A stretch of 64,000 nt of DNA from Leptolyngbya sp. 'hensonii' (GTDB lineage Bacteria; Cyanobacteriota; Cyanobacteriia; GCF-001939115): NCBI RefSeq assembly GCF_001939115.1, contig NZ_MQTZ01000017.1, forward strand, positions 10,869 through 74,868, written 5' to 3'. Below, piece after piece: positions 9,310 through 19,527 of this stretch. The notes beneath the pieces are model-generated. The model saw only the letters and a program-made list of their open reading frames with translations, did not search any database and had not been told where the DNA came from. The translations under genes and the position numbers were made by a program. Numbering within the stretch: the stretch's first letter is position 1; every line of letters begins with the position of its first letter.

Positions 9310-10533
9310 TTAAGAATCCTTTCTAACCGTAGAGAAGTTCTCAAACCAGCCTCGCTTCCAGAAGAAAAAGACCATCCCCCCAGAAATGAGGAGCATCATG
9401 ACAAGACAGGCCGCATAGCCAAATGACCAGTTTAGCTCTGGCATATTCCAGGAAGAAGCCTCTGTATTAAAGTTCATGCCGTAAATCCCAGCAATAAAAG
9501 TCAGAGGAATAAAGATTGAGGAGATGACCGTTAGCAGTTTCATAATTTCATTCATCTTGTTGCTGACGGAAGAAAGATAGATATCCATCAAGCTAGAAGC
9601 TAGTTCTCGGTAAGTTTCTACCATGTCCAGCACCTGAACCGTGTGGTCGTAGCAGTCTCGCAGGTAGATGCGGACCTCCTCGCTAATCAGGGGGTTACCA
9701 TCTCGAATCAGGGAATTGATGGCATCCCGCTGAGGCCAAATAGCCCGCCGCAGGGTAAGCAATTCCCGCTTCAATTCATGAACTTTCTCCAGGGTCTGGC
9801 GAGACGGGTTAGCCACGACCTCATCTTCCAGTTCTTCCAACTGTTCCCCATAGGTCTCCAATACCGGGAAAAAGCCATCGATAATAGAATCGATCAGGGC
9901 ATAGGCCAGATAGTCCGCCCCCATTTTCCGGACCAGCCCCTTATTCGTCCGGATGCGCTCTCTCACTGGGCCAAAGGAGTCATATTTAGGCTCTTCCTGT
10001 ACGGTCAGGAGATAGTGTCGGCTCAGAATAAAGCTGACCTGTTCGCTGACAAAACTCTGACGATGGGGAACGACATTGACCATGCGGCTGATAATCAGCA
10101 ACTGGTCTTCGTATTCCTCAACCTTGGGCCGTTGGGGAACATTAACCACATCTTCCAGCACCAGAGGATGCAGGTTAAACACTTTGCCCAGGCGATTCAA
10201 AACATCTTCGCTTCCCAGTCCTTTGACATCCACCCAGGACACAGACATGGTATCCAGGTAAGCTGCGCACTCTTCAGGAGCTTCAATCTGGATGCGCGTT
10301 GCCTTATCCTCGTTGTAGTCAATCAGGACAATAACTGGTGGTGGCGCATCCCTCTCAATGAAGAGGGTGCCCGGTAATGCACCAGGTTCGTCATAGTAAT
10401 AGTCCACATAGGATTCTTCATCATCCCCATCATTGGAGACATCCGCGCCAAAGCGGATGGCCGGACTGGTGTATCCGGGGTAGCTACTCTCTGGCTCATA
10501 GCCTGTTGTGGAAGGAGAAGGTTTCTCTGCCAT
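9310..10533 (-). CDS. corA: CorA-family magnesium/cobalt transporter
   Basis: 407 aa. The C-terminal membrane hairpin carries the family signature YGMNFN between two helices (SSIFIPLTFIAGIYGMNFN, then YAACLVMMLLISGGMVFFFW) and ends in a basic tail. The N-terminal ~300 residues form the cytoplasmic funnel domain, with the EYEDQLLIISRMV and LEELEDEVVANPSRQTLEKVHELKREL helices typical of CorA. Residues 1-60 are an acidic extension (GDDEESYVDYYYDEPG). It lies 111 bp beyond the groEL stop, and a terminator hairpin separates the two. Confidence 0.95.
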   Translation of the reverse strand: MAEKPSPSTTGYEPESSYPGYTSPAIRFGADVSNDGDDEESYVDYYYDEPGALPGTLFIERDAPPPVIVLIDYNEDKATRIQIEAPEECAAYLDTMSVSWVDVKGLGSEDVLNRLGKVFNLHPLVLEDVVNVPQRPKVEEYEDQLLIISRMVNVVPHRQSFVSEQVSFILSRHYLLTVQEEPKYDSFGPVRERIRTNKGLVRKMGADYLAYALIDSIIDGFFPVLETYGEQLEELEDEVVANPSRQTLEKVHELKRELLTLRRAIWPQRDAINSLIRDGNPLISEEVRIYLRDCYDHTVQVLDMVETYRELASSLMDIYLSSVSNKMNEIMKLLTVISSIFIPLTFIAGIYGMNFNTEASSWNMPELNWSFGYAACLVMMLLISGGMVFFFWKRGWFENFSTVRKDS

Positions 10534-10559
10534 GGGGTTTCTGTCTCAGTACAGCAAAA

Positions 10560-10587
10560 GCAGCTTATCTACTCAAAGATAAGCTGC
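10560..10587 (-). terminator. Intrinsic terminator of groEL
   Basis: GCAGCTTATCT (10560-10570), loop ACTCAA, AGATAAGCTGC (10577-10587): a perfect 11-bp stem. Read on the minus strand it is followed by TTTTGCTGT, so it suits termination of groEL transcription ahead of corA. Confidence 0.8.
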
Positions 10588-10644
10588 CTCTATCCATTTA
10601 TACGCACTGGGAGATGGAAATGCCAGGATGGCGGATGACCGCAG

Positions 10645-12324
<1,680 letters not shown>

Positions 12325-12354
12325 CTATCATGCTCCTAGTTCTCCAACTAGAAT

Positions 12355-12381
12355 TTAGCACTCTCTGATGTCGAGTGCTAA
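12355..12381 (-). promoter_or_regulatory. CIRCE element (HrcA operator) of groEL
   Basis: TTAGCACTC (12355-12363), 9-nt spacer, GAGTGCTAA (12373-12381): an exact match to the CIRCE consensus TTAGCACTC-N9-GAGTGCTAA. It lies 30 bp upstream of the groEL ATG and ends one base before the stop codon of the upstream tetR gene. The groEL promoter must therefore overlap CIRCE or lie within the tetR coding end. Confidence 0.97.
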
Positions 12382-12382
12382 A

Positions 12383-13045
12383 TCAGATCACTGATTTTGT
12401 AGATTCCGGGGAGCAGCGGCCCAGAAGCAGATATTCCAGGGCATTGATCAGGCGATCGCTCTCCATCGGTAGGATCTCTTTGCCATGCAGCATCTCCTGC
12501 AGCATCTCAAAGTAAACCACTGACCCCACCAGAATCCGGGCGATCGCTTCCGGATCAGGCAGATTCAGTTCCGGATGGGCTGCCAGGTAATGGGCCATCG
12601 TCTCAATCCCCGGTTTGGCCAGGTTCTGCACAAAAGTCTGGGCCAGTTGAGGAAACCGGCCCGACTCCCCAATCACCAGGCGGACAAAGGCCAGATGTTC
12701 TGGATCCGTCTGCAACTCGTCCAGGGCCTTTTTCGCCAGTTGTCGCAGCAGGAACTGAGGCTCCCCCTGCAGGGGTTGTTCACCATAGACCTGGGCAAAC
12801 TTTTTCTCAGCTAGGCGTTTGATCAGGGCATTAAATAGCCCTTCCTTATCCTGGAAATGGCTATAGACCGTTGCTTTCGAGACACCGGCAGCACTGGCCA
12901 CCCGATCCATACTGGTGGCGGCATACCCATGTTTGAGGAATTCCTGCATTGCCCCTATCAACACCTGCTCTGCCTTGTCAGAAGCAGCCTCTGGATTGGG
13001 TATCGGGTTGCCCGATCGAGTCATGTCTTGATGGTCTTTAGTCAT
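12383..13045 (-). CDS. TetR-family transcriptional regulator
   Basis: About 220 aa from the ATG at 13045 (an in-frame ATG at 13099 would add 18 residues; 13024 is another option). The N-terminal helix-turn-helix is typical: AEQVLIGAMQEFLKHGYAATSM..., VSKATVYSHFQDKEGLF. The C-terminal ligand-binding part resembles the AcrR C-terminal domain found beside efflux operons. It is divergent from devBCA, with paired inverted repeats in between (13158-13197). I infer that it represses that exporter and itself. It is also immediately upstream of, and co-directional with, groEL. Confidence 0.9.
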   Translation of the reverse strand: MTKDHQDMTRSGNPIPNPEAASDKAEQVLIGAMQEFLKHGYAATSMDRVASAAGVSKATVYSHFQDKEGLFNALIKRLAEKKFAQVYGEQPLQGEPQFLLRQLAKKALDELQTDPEHLAFVRLVIGESGRFPQLAQTFVQNLAKPGIETMAHYLAAHPELNLPDPEAIARILVGSVVYFEMLQEMLHGKEILPMESDRLINALEYLLLGRCSPESTKSVI

Positions 13046-13157
13046 CACACTATCCCATCTGGAAACAGGGTCCAGGTCTAAATAAAAAGGCCTACACAAA
13101 AATTCAAATCACTCCCTCCGCTCATCCGATCGGATGAAGCCCCCTCTAATCTGAACC

Positions 13158-13197
13158 GTTTAGTTTAGTACTAGCCTAAAAACTAAACTGTCTAGTT
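13158..13197. promoter_or_regulatory. Probable TetR operator in the tetR-devB divergent promoter
   Basis: GTTTAGTTT (13158-13166) is mirrored by AAACTAAAC (13180-13188): a perfect 9-bp inverted repeat with a 13-bp spacer. A second, overlapping pair is AACTA (13181-13185) / TAGTT (13193-13197). The position, 28 bp before the devB start and about 110 bp before the tetR start, fits an operator for the adjacent TetR protein. The assignment to that regulator is inference. Confidence 0.65.
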
Positions 13198-13224
13198 CAA
13201 TTCTAAGCCAATTAGGGGTGTCCC

Positions 13225-14421
13225 ATGACCCATGATGTGACAGATAAGGTTTTGTCTCCCTTCAACTTTGCGCTCCGTCCCTCGATCACCGTGGCTACTC
13301 TGGCTGCAATTCTGGTGGGAGGGGGTAGCCTCTATACCATCTGGCAGTTGCGGAGCGCCCAGGGAACAACCCGGAACCCAGTTCAGGTCACAGCCCCGGC
13401 ACGCACCGTCACAGCCCTGGGCCGATTGGAACCCCAGGGCGAAGTCATCAAGCTCTCTGCCCCAACATCCAGCGAAGGGAACCGGGTCGAGCAACTCCTG
13501 GTGCGGGAAGGCGATACCGTCAAAGCGGAGCAGGTGATCGCCGTTCTGGATAGCCGCGATCGGCTGCAGGCATCCCTGGAACAGGCCGAGGAACAGGTGC
13601 GGATCGCCGAGGCCAATCTGGCCCGGGTGCGGGCTGGGGCCAAGCGAGGCGAAATTCAGGCCCAGCAAGCCACGATCGCCCGCATCGCCGTCGAACGCAA
13701 GGGAGATATCAACGCCCAGATCGCCACCGTTAATCGGCTCCAGGCAGAACTTCGCAATGCTGAAGTCGAGAATACCCGCTACCTAGACCTGTATCGGGAA
13801 GGAGCCATTTCCGCATCCCAGCGAGATAGCAAACAATTGGCCCTGCAAACGACCCAGGAACGTCTACAGGAAGCCCAGGCTACCCTGGAGCGCACCCGAT
13901 TGGCCCAGATCGAGCAACTGAGTGAAGCCCAAGCAACCCTGGACCGGATTGCCGAAGTCCGTCCCGTGGATGTATCTACCTCTGAGGCCGAATTGGGTTA
14001 TGCCCAGGCCAGTCTGCGACGCGCCGAGGCCAACCTGAAGCAGGCTTATGTGCGATCGCCCCAGGCCGGTCAGGTGCTGAAGATTCACACCCGATCGGGG
14101 GAACTGGTCAGCCCAGACGGCATTGTTGAGATCGGCCAGACCCATCGCATGGTGGCCGTCGCCGAAGTATATGAGAGCGATGTCGCCCAGGTGCGTCGGG
14201 GGCAACGGGTGCGCGTCACCAGTGACGCCACGACTGGAGAACTGCATGGGACCGTGGAGCGCATTGGCCTCCGGGTACTGCGGCAAAACGTAATCAATAC
14301 GGATCCCTCAGCCAATGTGGATGCCCGGGTCGTCGAAGTGCGGGTGACGCTGGATGAAGCCTCCAGCCGTAAGGTGGCTGGGTTAACCAATTTGCAAGTC
14401 AAGGTGGTGATTGAACAGTGA
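13225..14421 (+). CDS. devB: DevB-type membrane fusion (HlyD-family) protein of an ABC exporter
   Basis: 398 aa. One N-terminal membrane helix (TVATLAAILVGGGSLYTIW) is followed by a biotinyl-lipoyl-like half motif (GRLEPQGEVIKLSAP), then a long alpha-helical hairpin (about 110-255, rich in Ala/Glu/Gln/Arg) and a beta-barrel region (VRSPQAGQVLKIHTRSGELV..., VAVAEVYESDVAQV). This is the periplasmic adaptor layout of DevB. In heterocyst formers DevBCA exports glycolipids via TolC; paralogues in other cyanobacteria export other substrates, so the cargo is open. It overlaps devC by 4 bp. Confidence 0.92.
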   Translation: MTHDVTDKVLSPFNFALRPSITVATLAAILVGGGSLYTIWQLRSAQGTTRNPVQVTAPARTVTALGRLEPQGEVIKLSAPTSSEGNRVEQLLVREGDTVKAEQVIAVLDSRDRLQASLEQAEEQVRIAEANLARVRAGAKRGEIQAQQATIARIAVERKGDINAQIATVNRLQAELRNAEVENTRYLDLYREGAISASQRDSKQLALQTTQERLQEAQATLERTRLAQIEQLSEAQATLDRIAEVRPVDVSTSEAELGYAQASLRRAEANLKQAYVRSPQAGQVLKIHTRSGELVSPDGIVEIGQTHRMVAVAEVYESDVAQVRRGQRVRVTSDATTGELHGTVERIGLRVLRQNVINTDPSANVDARVVEVRVTLDEASSRKVAGLTNLQVKVVIEQ

Positions 14422-15593
14422 GTCCCATCCTAGAACGGATTCGTCGCCGTACCCCCCTGGGTTGGCTCCAACTCAACCATCAGAAGGGACGCCTCCTGGT
14501 GGCCCTAGCCGGGATTGCCTTTGCCGATGTATTGATTTTCATGCAGTTGGGCTTCCAGGGTGCCCTGTATGACAGCAACACCCGCCTCCACCGCAGCCTG
14601 GACACCGATATTGTTTTAATCAGCCCTCAGGCCCGCAACCTGGTGAATATGTCCACCTTTCCCCGGCGTCGGCTCTTCCAGGCCGAGAATGTCTCCGGTG
14701 TCGCCTATGCCGATCCCCTCTATACCGCTTTTGCCAACTGGAAAAATCCCCAAACCCACAAGGAAACAGCCATTCTGGTGATTGGTTTTAATCCCAACCG
14801 ACCAGCGTTCAACCTGCCAGAGGTAAATCGCTACGAGGATGAGATCAAGCTGCCCGATCGGGTGGTCTTCGATCGGGCCTCCCGAGGAGAGTACACTCAG
14901 GCCCTCAGCCAACTGGACCAGGGACAGACCGTCACCACGGAGCTGGAACGACGCACCATCTACCTGATTGGCACCTTTAGAGTCGGGGCTTCCTTTGCGA
15001 CCGATGGCACATTGATGACCAGTGATCAGAACTTCCTGCGGCTGTTCCCACGACGCAAAGCAGAAAGCGTGAGCGTGGGGCTGGTGCGGGTCAAGCCAGG
15101 GTTTGATCCTCAACAGGTCGCCACCATTCTGAAACAAACCTTGCCGAACGATGTGTTGGTGTTGACGCTACCAGAATTTGTGGAATTTGAGAAAGAGTAC
15201 TGGTCCAAGAACACGGCGATCGGCTTTGTGTTTGGCCTCGGTACGGCCATGGGCTTTGTGGTAGGGGTGATCATCGTCTACCAGGTCCTCTCTACCGATG
15301 TGAATGCCCACATGGCCGAATACGCCACCTTTAAGGCCATGGGTTTTCGGACGGTCTATCTACTAGGCATCGTGTTTGAGGAGGCGGTCATTCTGGCCAT
15401 TCTGGGGTTTTTGCCGGGGGTAGGGGCCTCCCTGGGGTTGTATCACCTGACCCGCAATGCCACCAATTTGCCGATCGTGATGACGGTTTTTCGGGCGACG
15501 GAAGTACTGGTGCTGACGATCGTCATGTGTCTGATTTCGGGGACGATCGCGACTCGGCGACTGCGATCGGCGGATCCGGCGGAAATTTTTTGA
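14418..15593 (+). CDS. devC: DevC-type ABC exporter permease
   Basis: 391 aa, starting at a GTG that shares bases with the devB stop (GTGA overlap). Layout is that of the MacB/FtsX-like DevC permeases: an N-terminal membrane helix (LLVALAGIAFADVLIFMQLG), a large extracytoplasmic domain (about 50-260), then three membrane helices (IGFVFGLGTAMGFVVGVIIV, LGIVFEEAVILAILGFLPG, VLVLTIVMCLISGTIA). The LRSADPAEIF end is a common terminus in this family. Translation is probably coupled to devB. Confidence 0.92.
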   Translation: MSPILERIRRRTPLGWLQLNHQKGRLLVALAGIAFADVLIFMQLGFQGALYDSNTRLHRSLDTDIVLISPQARNLVNMSTFPRRRLFQAENVSGVAYADPLYTAFANWKNPQTHKETAILVIGFNPNRPAFNLPEVNRYEDEIKLPDRVVFDRASRGEYTQALSQLDQGQTVTTELERRTIYLIGTFRVGASFATDGTLMTSDQNFLRLFPRRKAESVSVGLVRVKPGFDPQQVATILKQTLPNDVLVLTLPEFVEFEKEYWSKNTAIGFVFGLGTAMGFVVGVIIVYQVLSTDVNAHMAEYATFKAMGFRTVYLLGIVFEEAVILAILGFLPGVGASLGLYHLTRNATNLPIVMTVFRATEVLVLTIVMCLISGTIATRRLRSADPAEIF

Positions 15594-15605
15594 CCGGCAA
15601 CCCAT

Positions 15606-15654
15606 AACCGCGATAAATCATCCAATCCCGATCCAACGGCGATAAATCGCGGTT
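15606..15654. repeat. Dispersed palindromic repeat between devC and devA
   Basis: AACCGCGAT (15606-15614) is mirrored by ATCGCGGTT (15646-15654), and the right half contains the small palindrome GGCGATAAATCGC. This resembles the widespread cyanobacterial repeat of the form GCGATNAATCGCGTCTCTAC. It interrupts an otherwise tight operon, leaving an 87-bp gap before devA. Confidence 0.6.
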
Positions 15655-15680
15655 CTACGAGTACCACACAACATTACAGG

Positions 15681-16469
15681 ATGGGATGGAATATGGTTCG
15701 TAATGCTGTTGAATTGACGCCTGATGCTCTGCTGGCGGGTCCGGTTGCGGCGCATCCGGTGATTACGGTGCGTCACCTGGATCATTATTTTGGGCAGGGA
15801 CAACTGCGGAAACAGGTGCTGTTTAACATCAATCTGGAGATCCAGGCCGGGGAGATTGTGATCATGACGGGGCCTTCCGGGTCGGGCAAGACAACCCTGC
15901 TGACCCTGGCGGGGGCGTTACGATCGGCCCAATCCTCTCCCAAAGAGGCTGATCAGCGAGCCAGCTTGCAGGTACTGGGACGAGAATTATGTGGGGCCAA
16001 TTCAGAACAACTGGTCCAGGCTCGTCGCAATAATGGCTATATCTTCCAGGCTCATAACTTACACAGCAGTTTGACCGCCCTGCAAAATGTGCAGATGGGG
16101 CTGGAGGTGCATGGCAAGCTTACGAAATCGGAAGTCAAGCAGCGGGCGACGGAGATGCTACAACTGGTGGGGCTAGGAGAACGCCTGACCTACTACCCTG
16201 AGGATCTGTCCGGAGGCCAGAAGCAGCGGGTGGCGATCGCACGAGCACTAGTCAGCCATCCCAAGATTGTCCTCGCAGACGAGCCCACGGCAGCCCTGGA
16301 CAGCAAGTCAGGTAGGGATGTGGTCAACTTGATGCAACGGCTGGCGAAAGAGCAGGGCTGTACCATTTTGATGGTGACCCATGACAACCGAATTCTGGAT
16401 ATTGCCGATCGCATCGTTCACATGGAGGATGGTCAGTTGGCCACTGCCCATGCTGAGGCGGTGCATTAA
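15681..16469 (+). CDS. devA: DevA-type ABC exporter ATP-binding protein
   Basis: 262 aa (an ATG at 15693 is an alternative start). Walker A GPSGSGKTTLL, Q-loop YIFQAHNL, signature LSGGQKQRVAIARAL, Walker B IVLADEPTAALD and the switch His in LMVTHDNR are all present. It belongs to the MacB/LolD-like group that pairs with DevC permeases. It completes the devBCA operon controlled, by inference, by the divergent TetR regulator. Confidence 0.94.
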   Translation: MGWNMVRNAVELTPDALLAGPVAAHPVITVRHLDHYFGQGQLRKQVLFNINLEIQAGEIVIMTGPSGSGKTTLLTLAGALRSAQSSPKEADQRASLQVLGRELCGANSEQLVQARRNNGYIFQAHNLHSSLTALQNVQMGLEVHGKLTKSEVKQRATEMLQLVGLGERLTYYPEDLSGGQKQRVAIARALVSHPKIVLADEPTAALDSKSGRDVVNLMQRLAKEQGCTILMVTHDNRILDIADRIVHMEDGQLATAHAEAVH

Positions 16470-16498
16470 CAGAGCCCAATTAGCCGGGCATTCAACCC

Positions 16499-17098
16499 TC
16501 AGTTCACCACCTGGCTGCCGTGACTGCGGGGATCGGTCTGTCCCTGTGCACTGACCGGACTGGAAAAGCTGGAGGTCTGGCCACTGGCTTGCGCGTAAGG
16601 CAGCGCCTCTCCAGCGACGAGGGCATCTAGATTGGTCGCCAGGATGGGACGGGGTTGCTCTCCGATCGCGCTGGCAATCGCGTCTCCGGCCTGGTTCAAA
16701 AACACAAAATGGGGAATGCCATCGACCCGATAACTCAGAATTTCTGGCAACCACTTGCTGTTATCCACATTCAGCATGACGAAGTTGACCCGTTCCCCAT
16801 AGGTCTGTTTCAGGGTTTCCAGGTCGTCAGCCATCGCCTGACAACTGGTACACCAATCGGCATAGAACTCCATCAGGGTGGGCTTGCCATTTACCAGTGC
16901 GGTCTCCAAAGGCACCGCTGCTTTGGCCTGAGTCTCCAGGCTGGCTGTGACCGTTTGTCCCTGAAGCCCCAAGAAGACGGCCAGACTCAAAACTACGGCA
17001 ACCATGACAATCAGGAAATTGCGCAGCCGGTTGGCCAGAGTAGCCGCTGAGGATTGGGAAGTCGGAGCGGGTGAAACGGTCGATGAATTTTGCGCCAT
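16499..17098 (-). CDS. txlA: Membrane-anchored thioredoxin-like protein (TxlA/HCF164 type)
   Basis: 199 aa from the ATG at 17098 (upstream in-frame codons exist but look poor). One N-terminal membrane helix (LRNFLIVMVAVVLSLAVFLGL) anchors a thioredoxin fold with the active site WCTSC (FYADWCTSCQAM) and the cis-Pro segment VDGIPHFVFLN. This is the layout of TxlA and of plant HCF164, which face the thylakoid lumen and act in cytochrome b6f assembly. The C-terminal ~35 residues are low-complexity Ser/Gln. Divergent from the NIL-ferredoxin gene, 51 bp apart. Confidence 0.9.
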   Translation of the reverse strand: MAQNSSTVSPAPTSQSSAATLANRLRNFLIVMVAVVLSLAVFLGLQGQTVTASLETQAKAAVPLETALVNGKPTLMEFYADWCTSCQAMADDLETLKQTYGERVNFVMLNVDNSKWLPEILSYRVDGIPHFVFLNQAGDAIASAIGEQPRPILATNLDALVAGEALPYAQASGQTSSFSSPVSAQGQTDPRSHGSQVVN

Positions 17099-17149
17099 GA
17101 TAGTGATTAGTTCAGTTGATGAGCCCACCAGAACCACTGTAGCAAGACT

Positions 17150-17554
17150 GTGAAAAAGCGGGTCACCCTAACCTTCCCCAAACGATCGGTACAAATGCCC
17201 GTCACCTATCGACTGGCAAAGGATTTCAACGTCGCCGCCAATATCATCCGCGCCCAGGTTGCCCCCAATCAGATCGGTAAGCTGGTGGTGGAACTTTCTG
17301 GAGATATTGACCAATTGGATTCGGCGATCGACTGGATGCGATCGCAGGATATCGGGGTTTCCCTGGCCAGCCGGGAAATCCTGATTGATGAAGATCGCTG
17401 TGTTCACTGCGGTCTCTGTACCGGCGTCTGCCCAAGCGAAGCCCTGAGCCTTGATCCCCAGACTTTTCGTCTGAATTTCAATCGCTCCCGCTGCATTGTT
17501 TGTGAACAATGCATCCCGACCTGTCCGGTACAGGCCATTTCAACCAATCTTTAA
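17150..17554 (+). CDS. NIL domain plus 4Fe-4S ferredoxin-like protein
   Basis: 134 aa from GTG at 17150, chosen because the domain begins at once (KKRVTLTFPKRSVQMPV). Residues 2-75 are the NIL domain, known from the C-terminus of MetN methionine importers. Residues 80-134 bind two 4Fe-4S clusters: CVHCGLCTGVCP and CIVCEQCIPTCP. Proteins of this two-domain type occur in cyanobacteria and other anaerobe-related lineages, and have been linked to sulphur amino-acid metabolism. Its exact role here is not known. Confidence 0.88.
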   Translation: MKKRVTLTFPKRSVQMPVTYRLAKDFNVAANIIRAQVAPNQIGKLVVELSGDIDQLDSAIDWMRSQDIGVSLASREILIDEDRCVHCGLCTGVCPSEALSLDPQTFRLNFNRSRCIVCEQCIPTCPVQAISTNL

Positions 17555-17623
17555 AGCAAAATCTCCAACTTCTTGGAGAAGTTGGAGATCTAGTGCGCCT
17601 TAGAGGAGTTGGAGCTTAGAACC

Positions 17624-19183
17624 CTACTGGCTTGAGGCCAGCTTGGTTTCACTGGCAGGGGGATTCACGCTGACCAGGGTCGATCGGAACATCGGAGTTT
17701 TGGTAATCGCATCATTGGAGAGGGTAAACAGGGGATTGGATAGGATACCCGCTAAGGAGGTGGCAACCAGGGACAGCACCAAGCCCACTTGTAGAGGCCG
17801 CATACCTGGCAAAGTCCACTGCACGGTAGGATAATTCTTCACTGATTCTGACATTTCCTGGGGTTCCTTCACCACCATCATCTTCACTACTCGAATGTAG
17901 TAGTAAATGGAGATCACACTGGTCACCAGGCCCAGCAACACCAGTCCATAGGCTCCTGCCTTCCAACCAGCCCAGAACAGGTAGATTTTGCCAAAGAAGC
18001 CTGCCAGGGGGGGAATCCCTCCAAGGGAGAGGAGACAGATACTCAGCACCAGGGTGAGCAAGGGATCCTTTTGATACAGACCGGAGTACTCACTGATCTG
18101 GTCAGTCCCAGTCCGCAGAGAAAAGAGAATCACACAGGCAAACCCACCCAAGTTCATGAACAGGTACACAATCAGGTAAAACAACATACTGGCGTAACCC
18201 TCTTGGGTGCCTGTAATTAACCCGATCATGACAAAACCAGCTTGGGCGATCGAGGAGTAAGCCAACATCCGCTTCATACTAGTCTGAGCCAGGGCCACCA
18301 CATTGCCCAGAACCATACTGAGGATGGCCAGAGCCGTGAACACGAACCGCCACTCTTCTGAAAGGGAGGGGAAAGCAGTCACCAGCAGACGAATTGCCAG
18401 GGCAAATCCGGCAGCCTTGGAGCCTACAGACAGGAAAGCCACGACCGGGGTGGGCGATCCCTCATAGACGTCAGGGGTCCACTGGTGAAAGGGCACCGCC
18501 GCGATCTTAAAGGCGATCCCGGCAATCGCAAACACCAGGGCAATCACCAATCCGATCGAGGGTTCAGCCGTTGTACTGGTTAAGCTGGCCGCGATCGCGC
18601 TCAAGCGGGTTTCTCCACCGGATAACCCGTAGAGCAGAGAAATGCCGTAGAGGAAAATAGCTGAACTGGAAGCACCAATCAGCAAATATTTGAGGGCTGC
18701 CTCATTGGAACGGGGATCCCGCTTCATGTAACCCGTCAGCAGATAGGAGGCAATACTTAAGGTTTCCAGAGAGACATAAACCATCACGAGTTCGTCTGCC
18801 CCAGCCAGAAACATGGCACCGACCGTAGCTGAGAGCAGAATGGTGATAAATTCTCCCAGGGATGTGCCAGACTGCTCCACATAGGTCACGGACATCAAAA
18901 CTGTCACCGCTGCAGACAGGGCAATGATGCCGCGAAACACCACACTGAGGGCATCACCATTGAACCCCCCCAAGAAGGAGATGGGATTGCCAAGATCCCA
19001 CTGAAAGTAGAGAGCAACAACCGACAACACTAAACCAGCGATCGTGACATAGGGGGTCCAGCGGGAGGAGGTCCGTCCGACGATCAAGTCCCCAACCAAC
19101 ACCACCAGCAAGGTGATAATCACAATGCCTTCAGGCAGAATGGTGCCGGCATTTAGTTGAGCGGCAAGGCTGGCAAAATCCAT
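17624..19183 (-). CDS. ndhB: NAD(P)H-quinone oxidoreductase subunit 2 (NdhB)
   Basis: 519 aa from ATG 19183, where the usual cyanobacterial N-terminus [19 protein letters not shown] begins. An in-frame codon at 19216 gives a less typical start. It has about 14 membrane helices of the antiporter-like ND2/NuoN family, with the conserved proton-channel Lys/His region in [23 protein letters not shown] and [20 protein letters not shown]. It is part of thylakoid NDH-1, which drives cyclic electron flow, respiration and CO2 uptake. As usual in cyanobacteria it stands alone. Confidence 0.97.
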   Translation of the reverse strand: MDFASLAAQLNAGTILPEGIVIITLLVVLVGDLIVGRTSSRWTPYVTIAGLVLSVVALYFQWDLGNPISFLGGFNGDALSVVFRGIIALSAAVTVLMSVTYVEQSGTSLGEFITILLSATVGAMFLAGADELVMVYVSLETLSIASYLLTGYMKRDPRSNEAALKYLLIGASSSAIFLYGISLLYGLSGGETRLSAIAASLTSTTAEPSIGLVIALVFAIAGIAFKIAAVPFHQWTPDVYEGSPTPVVAFLSVGSKAAGFALAIRLLVTAFPSLSEEWRFVFTALAILSMVLGNVVALAQTSMKRMLAYSSIAQAGFVMIGLITGTQEGYASMLFYLIVYLFMNLGGFACVILFSLRTGTDQISEYSGLYQKDPLLTLVLSICLLSLGGIPPLAGFFGKIYLFWAGWKAGAYGLVLLGLVTSVISIYYYIRVVKMMVVKEPQEMSESVKNYPTVQWTLPGMRPLQVGLVLSLVATSLAGILSNPLFTLSNDAITKTPMFRSTLVSVNPPASETKLASSQ

Positions 19184-19527
19184 AGGTTCAGCTGAATTGA
19201 AGAGAAGATGAGTCAAACTCTGTTTATCATACTGGATTCTACCCTGCCCATTCGATCGTGGGTTGAGGATCCGGAACGAATTGAGGCCAGGGGTTTGGAA
19301 TGATTAGCATAGACCTGCTGCTATTTCTGCACTGAAAAACTTTAACTTTCGTTGAAAACAGCGCATTTGGTAATTATTGGTTATAAGTAGAGATCAGAAG
19401 CCTTAACCTGCAAGGTTATTTTTTGTCTGCAAGTTTTTAGTGCTGCGCATGACTAATTCTGCCTCGTGGGGGTCTGGGGCTTCACCCCCTTCTCCCCTCC
19501 AAACCGTTTAGTTTGCTTTACGAGTCC
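19184..19527. other. Divergent promoter region of ndhB and topA
   Basis: 344 bp with no credible gene. It includes an AT-rich stretch (about 19325-19400) likely to carry promoters, a small terminator-like hairpin at 19404-19424, and a GC-rich segment GTGGGGGTCTGGGGCTTCAC (19468-19487) that can fold back just before topA. Confidence 0.4.
19404..19424 (+). terminator. Small terminator-like hairpin upstream of topA
   Basis: TAACCT (19404-19409), loop GCA, AGGTTA (19413-19418), then TTTTTT. It points toward topA but no annotated gene precedes it on this strand. It could attenuate topA or end a very short leader transcript. The stem is only 6 bp. Confidence 0.4.

Noticed and set aside
9643-10377. 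Plus-strand 244-codon open frame
   Set aside because: Antisense to corA, which is certain from its YGMNFN motif.
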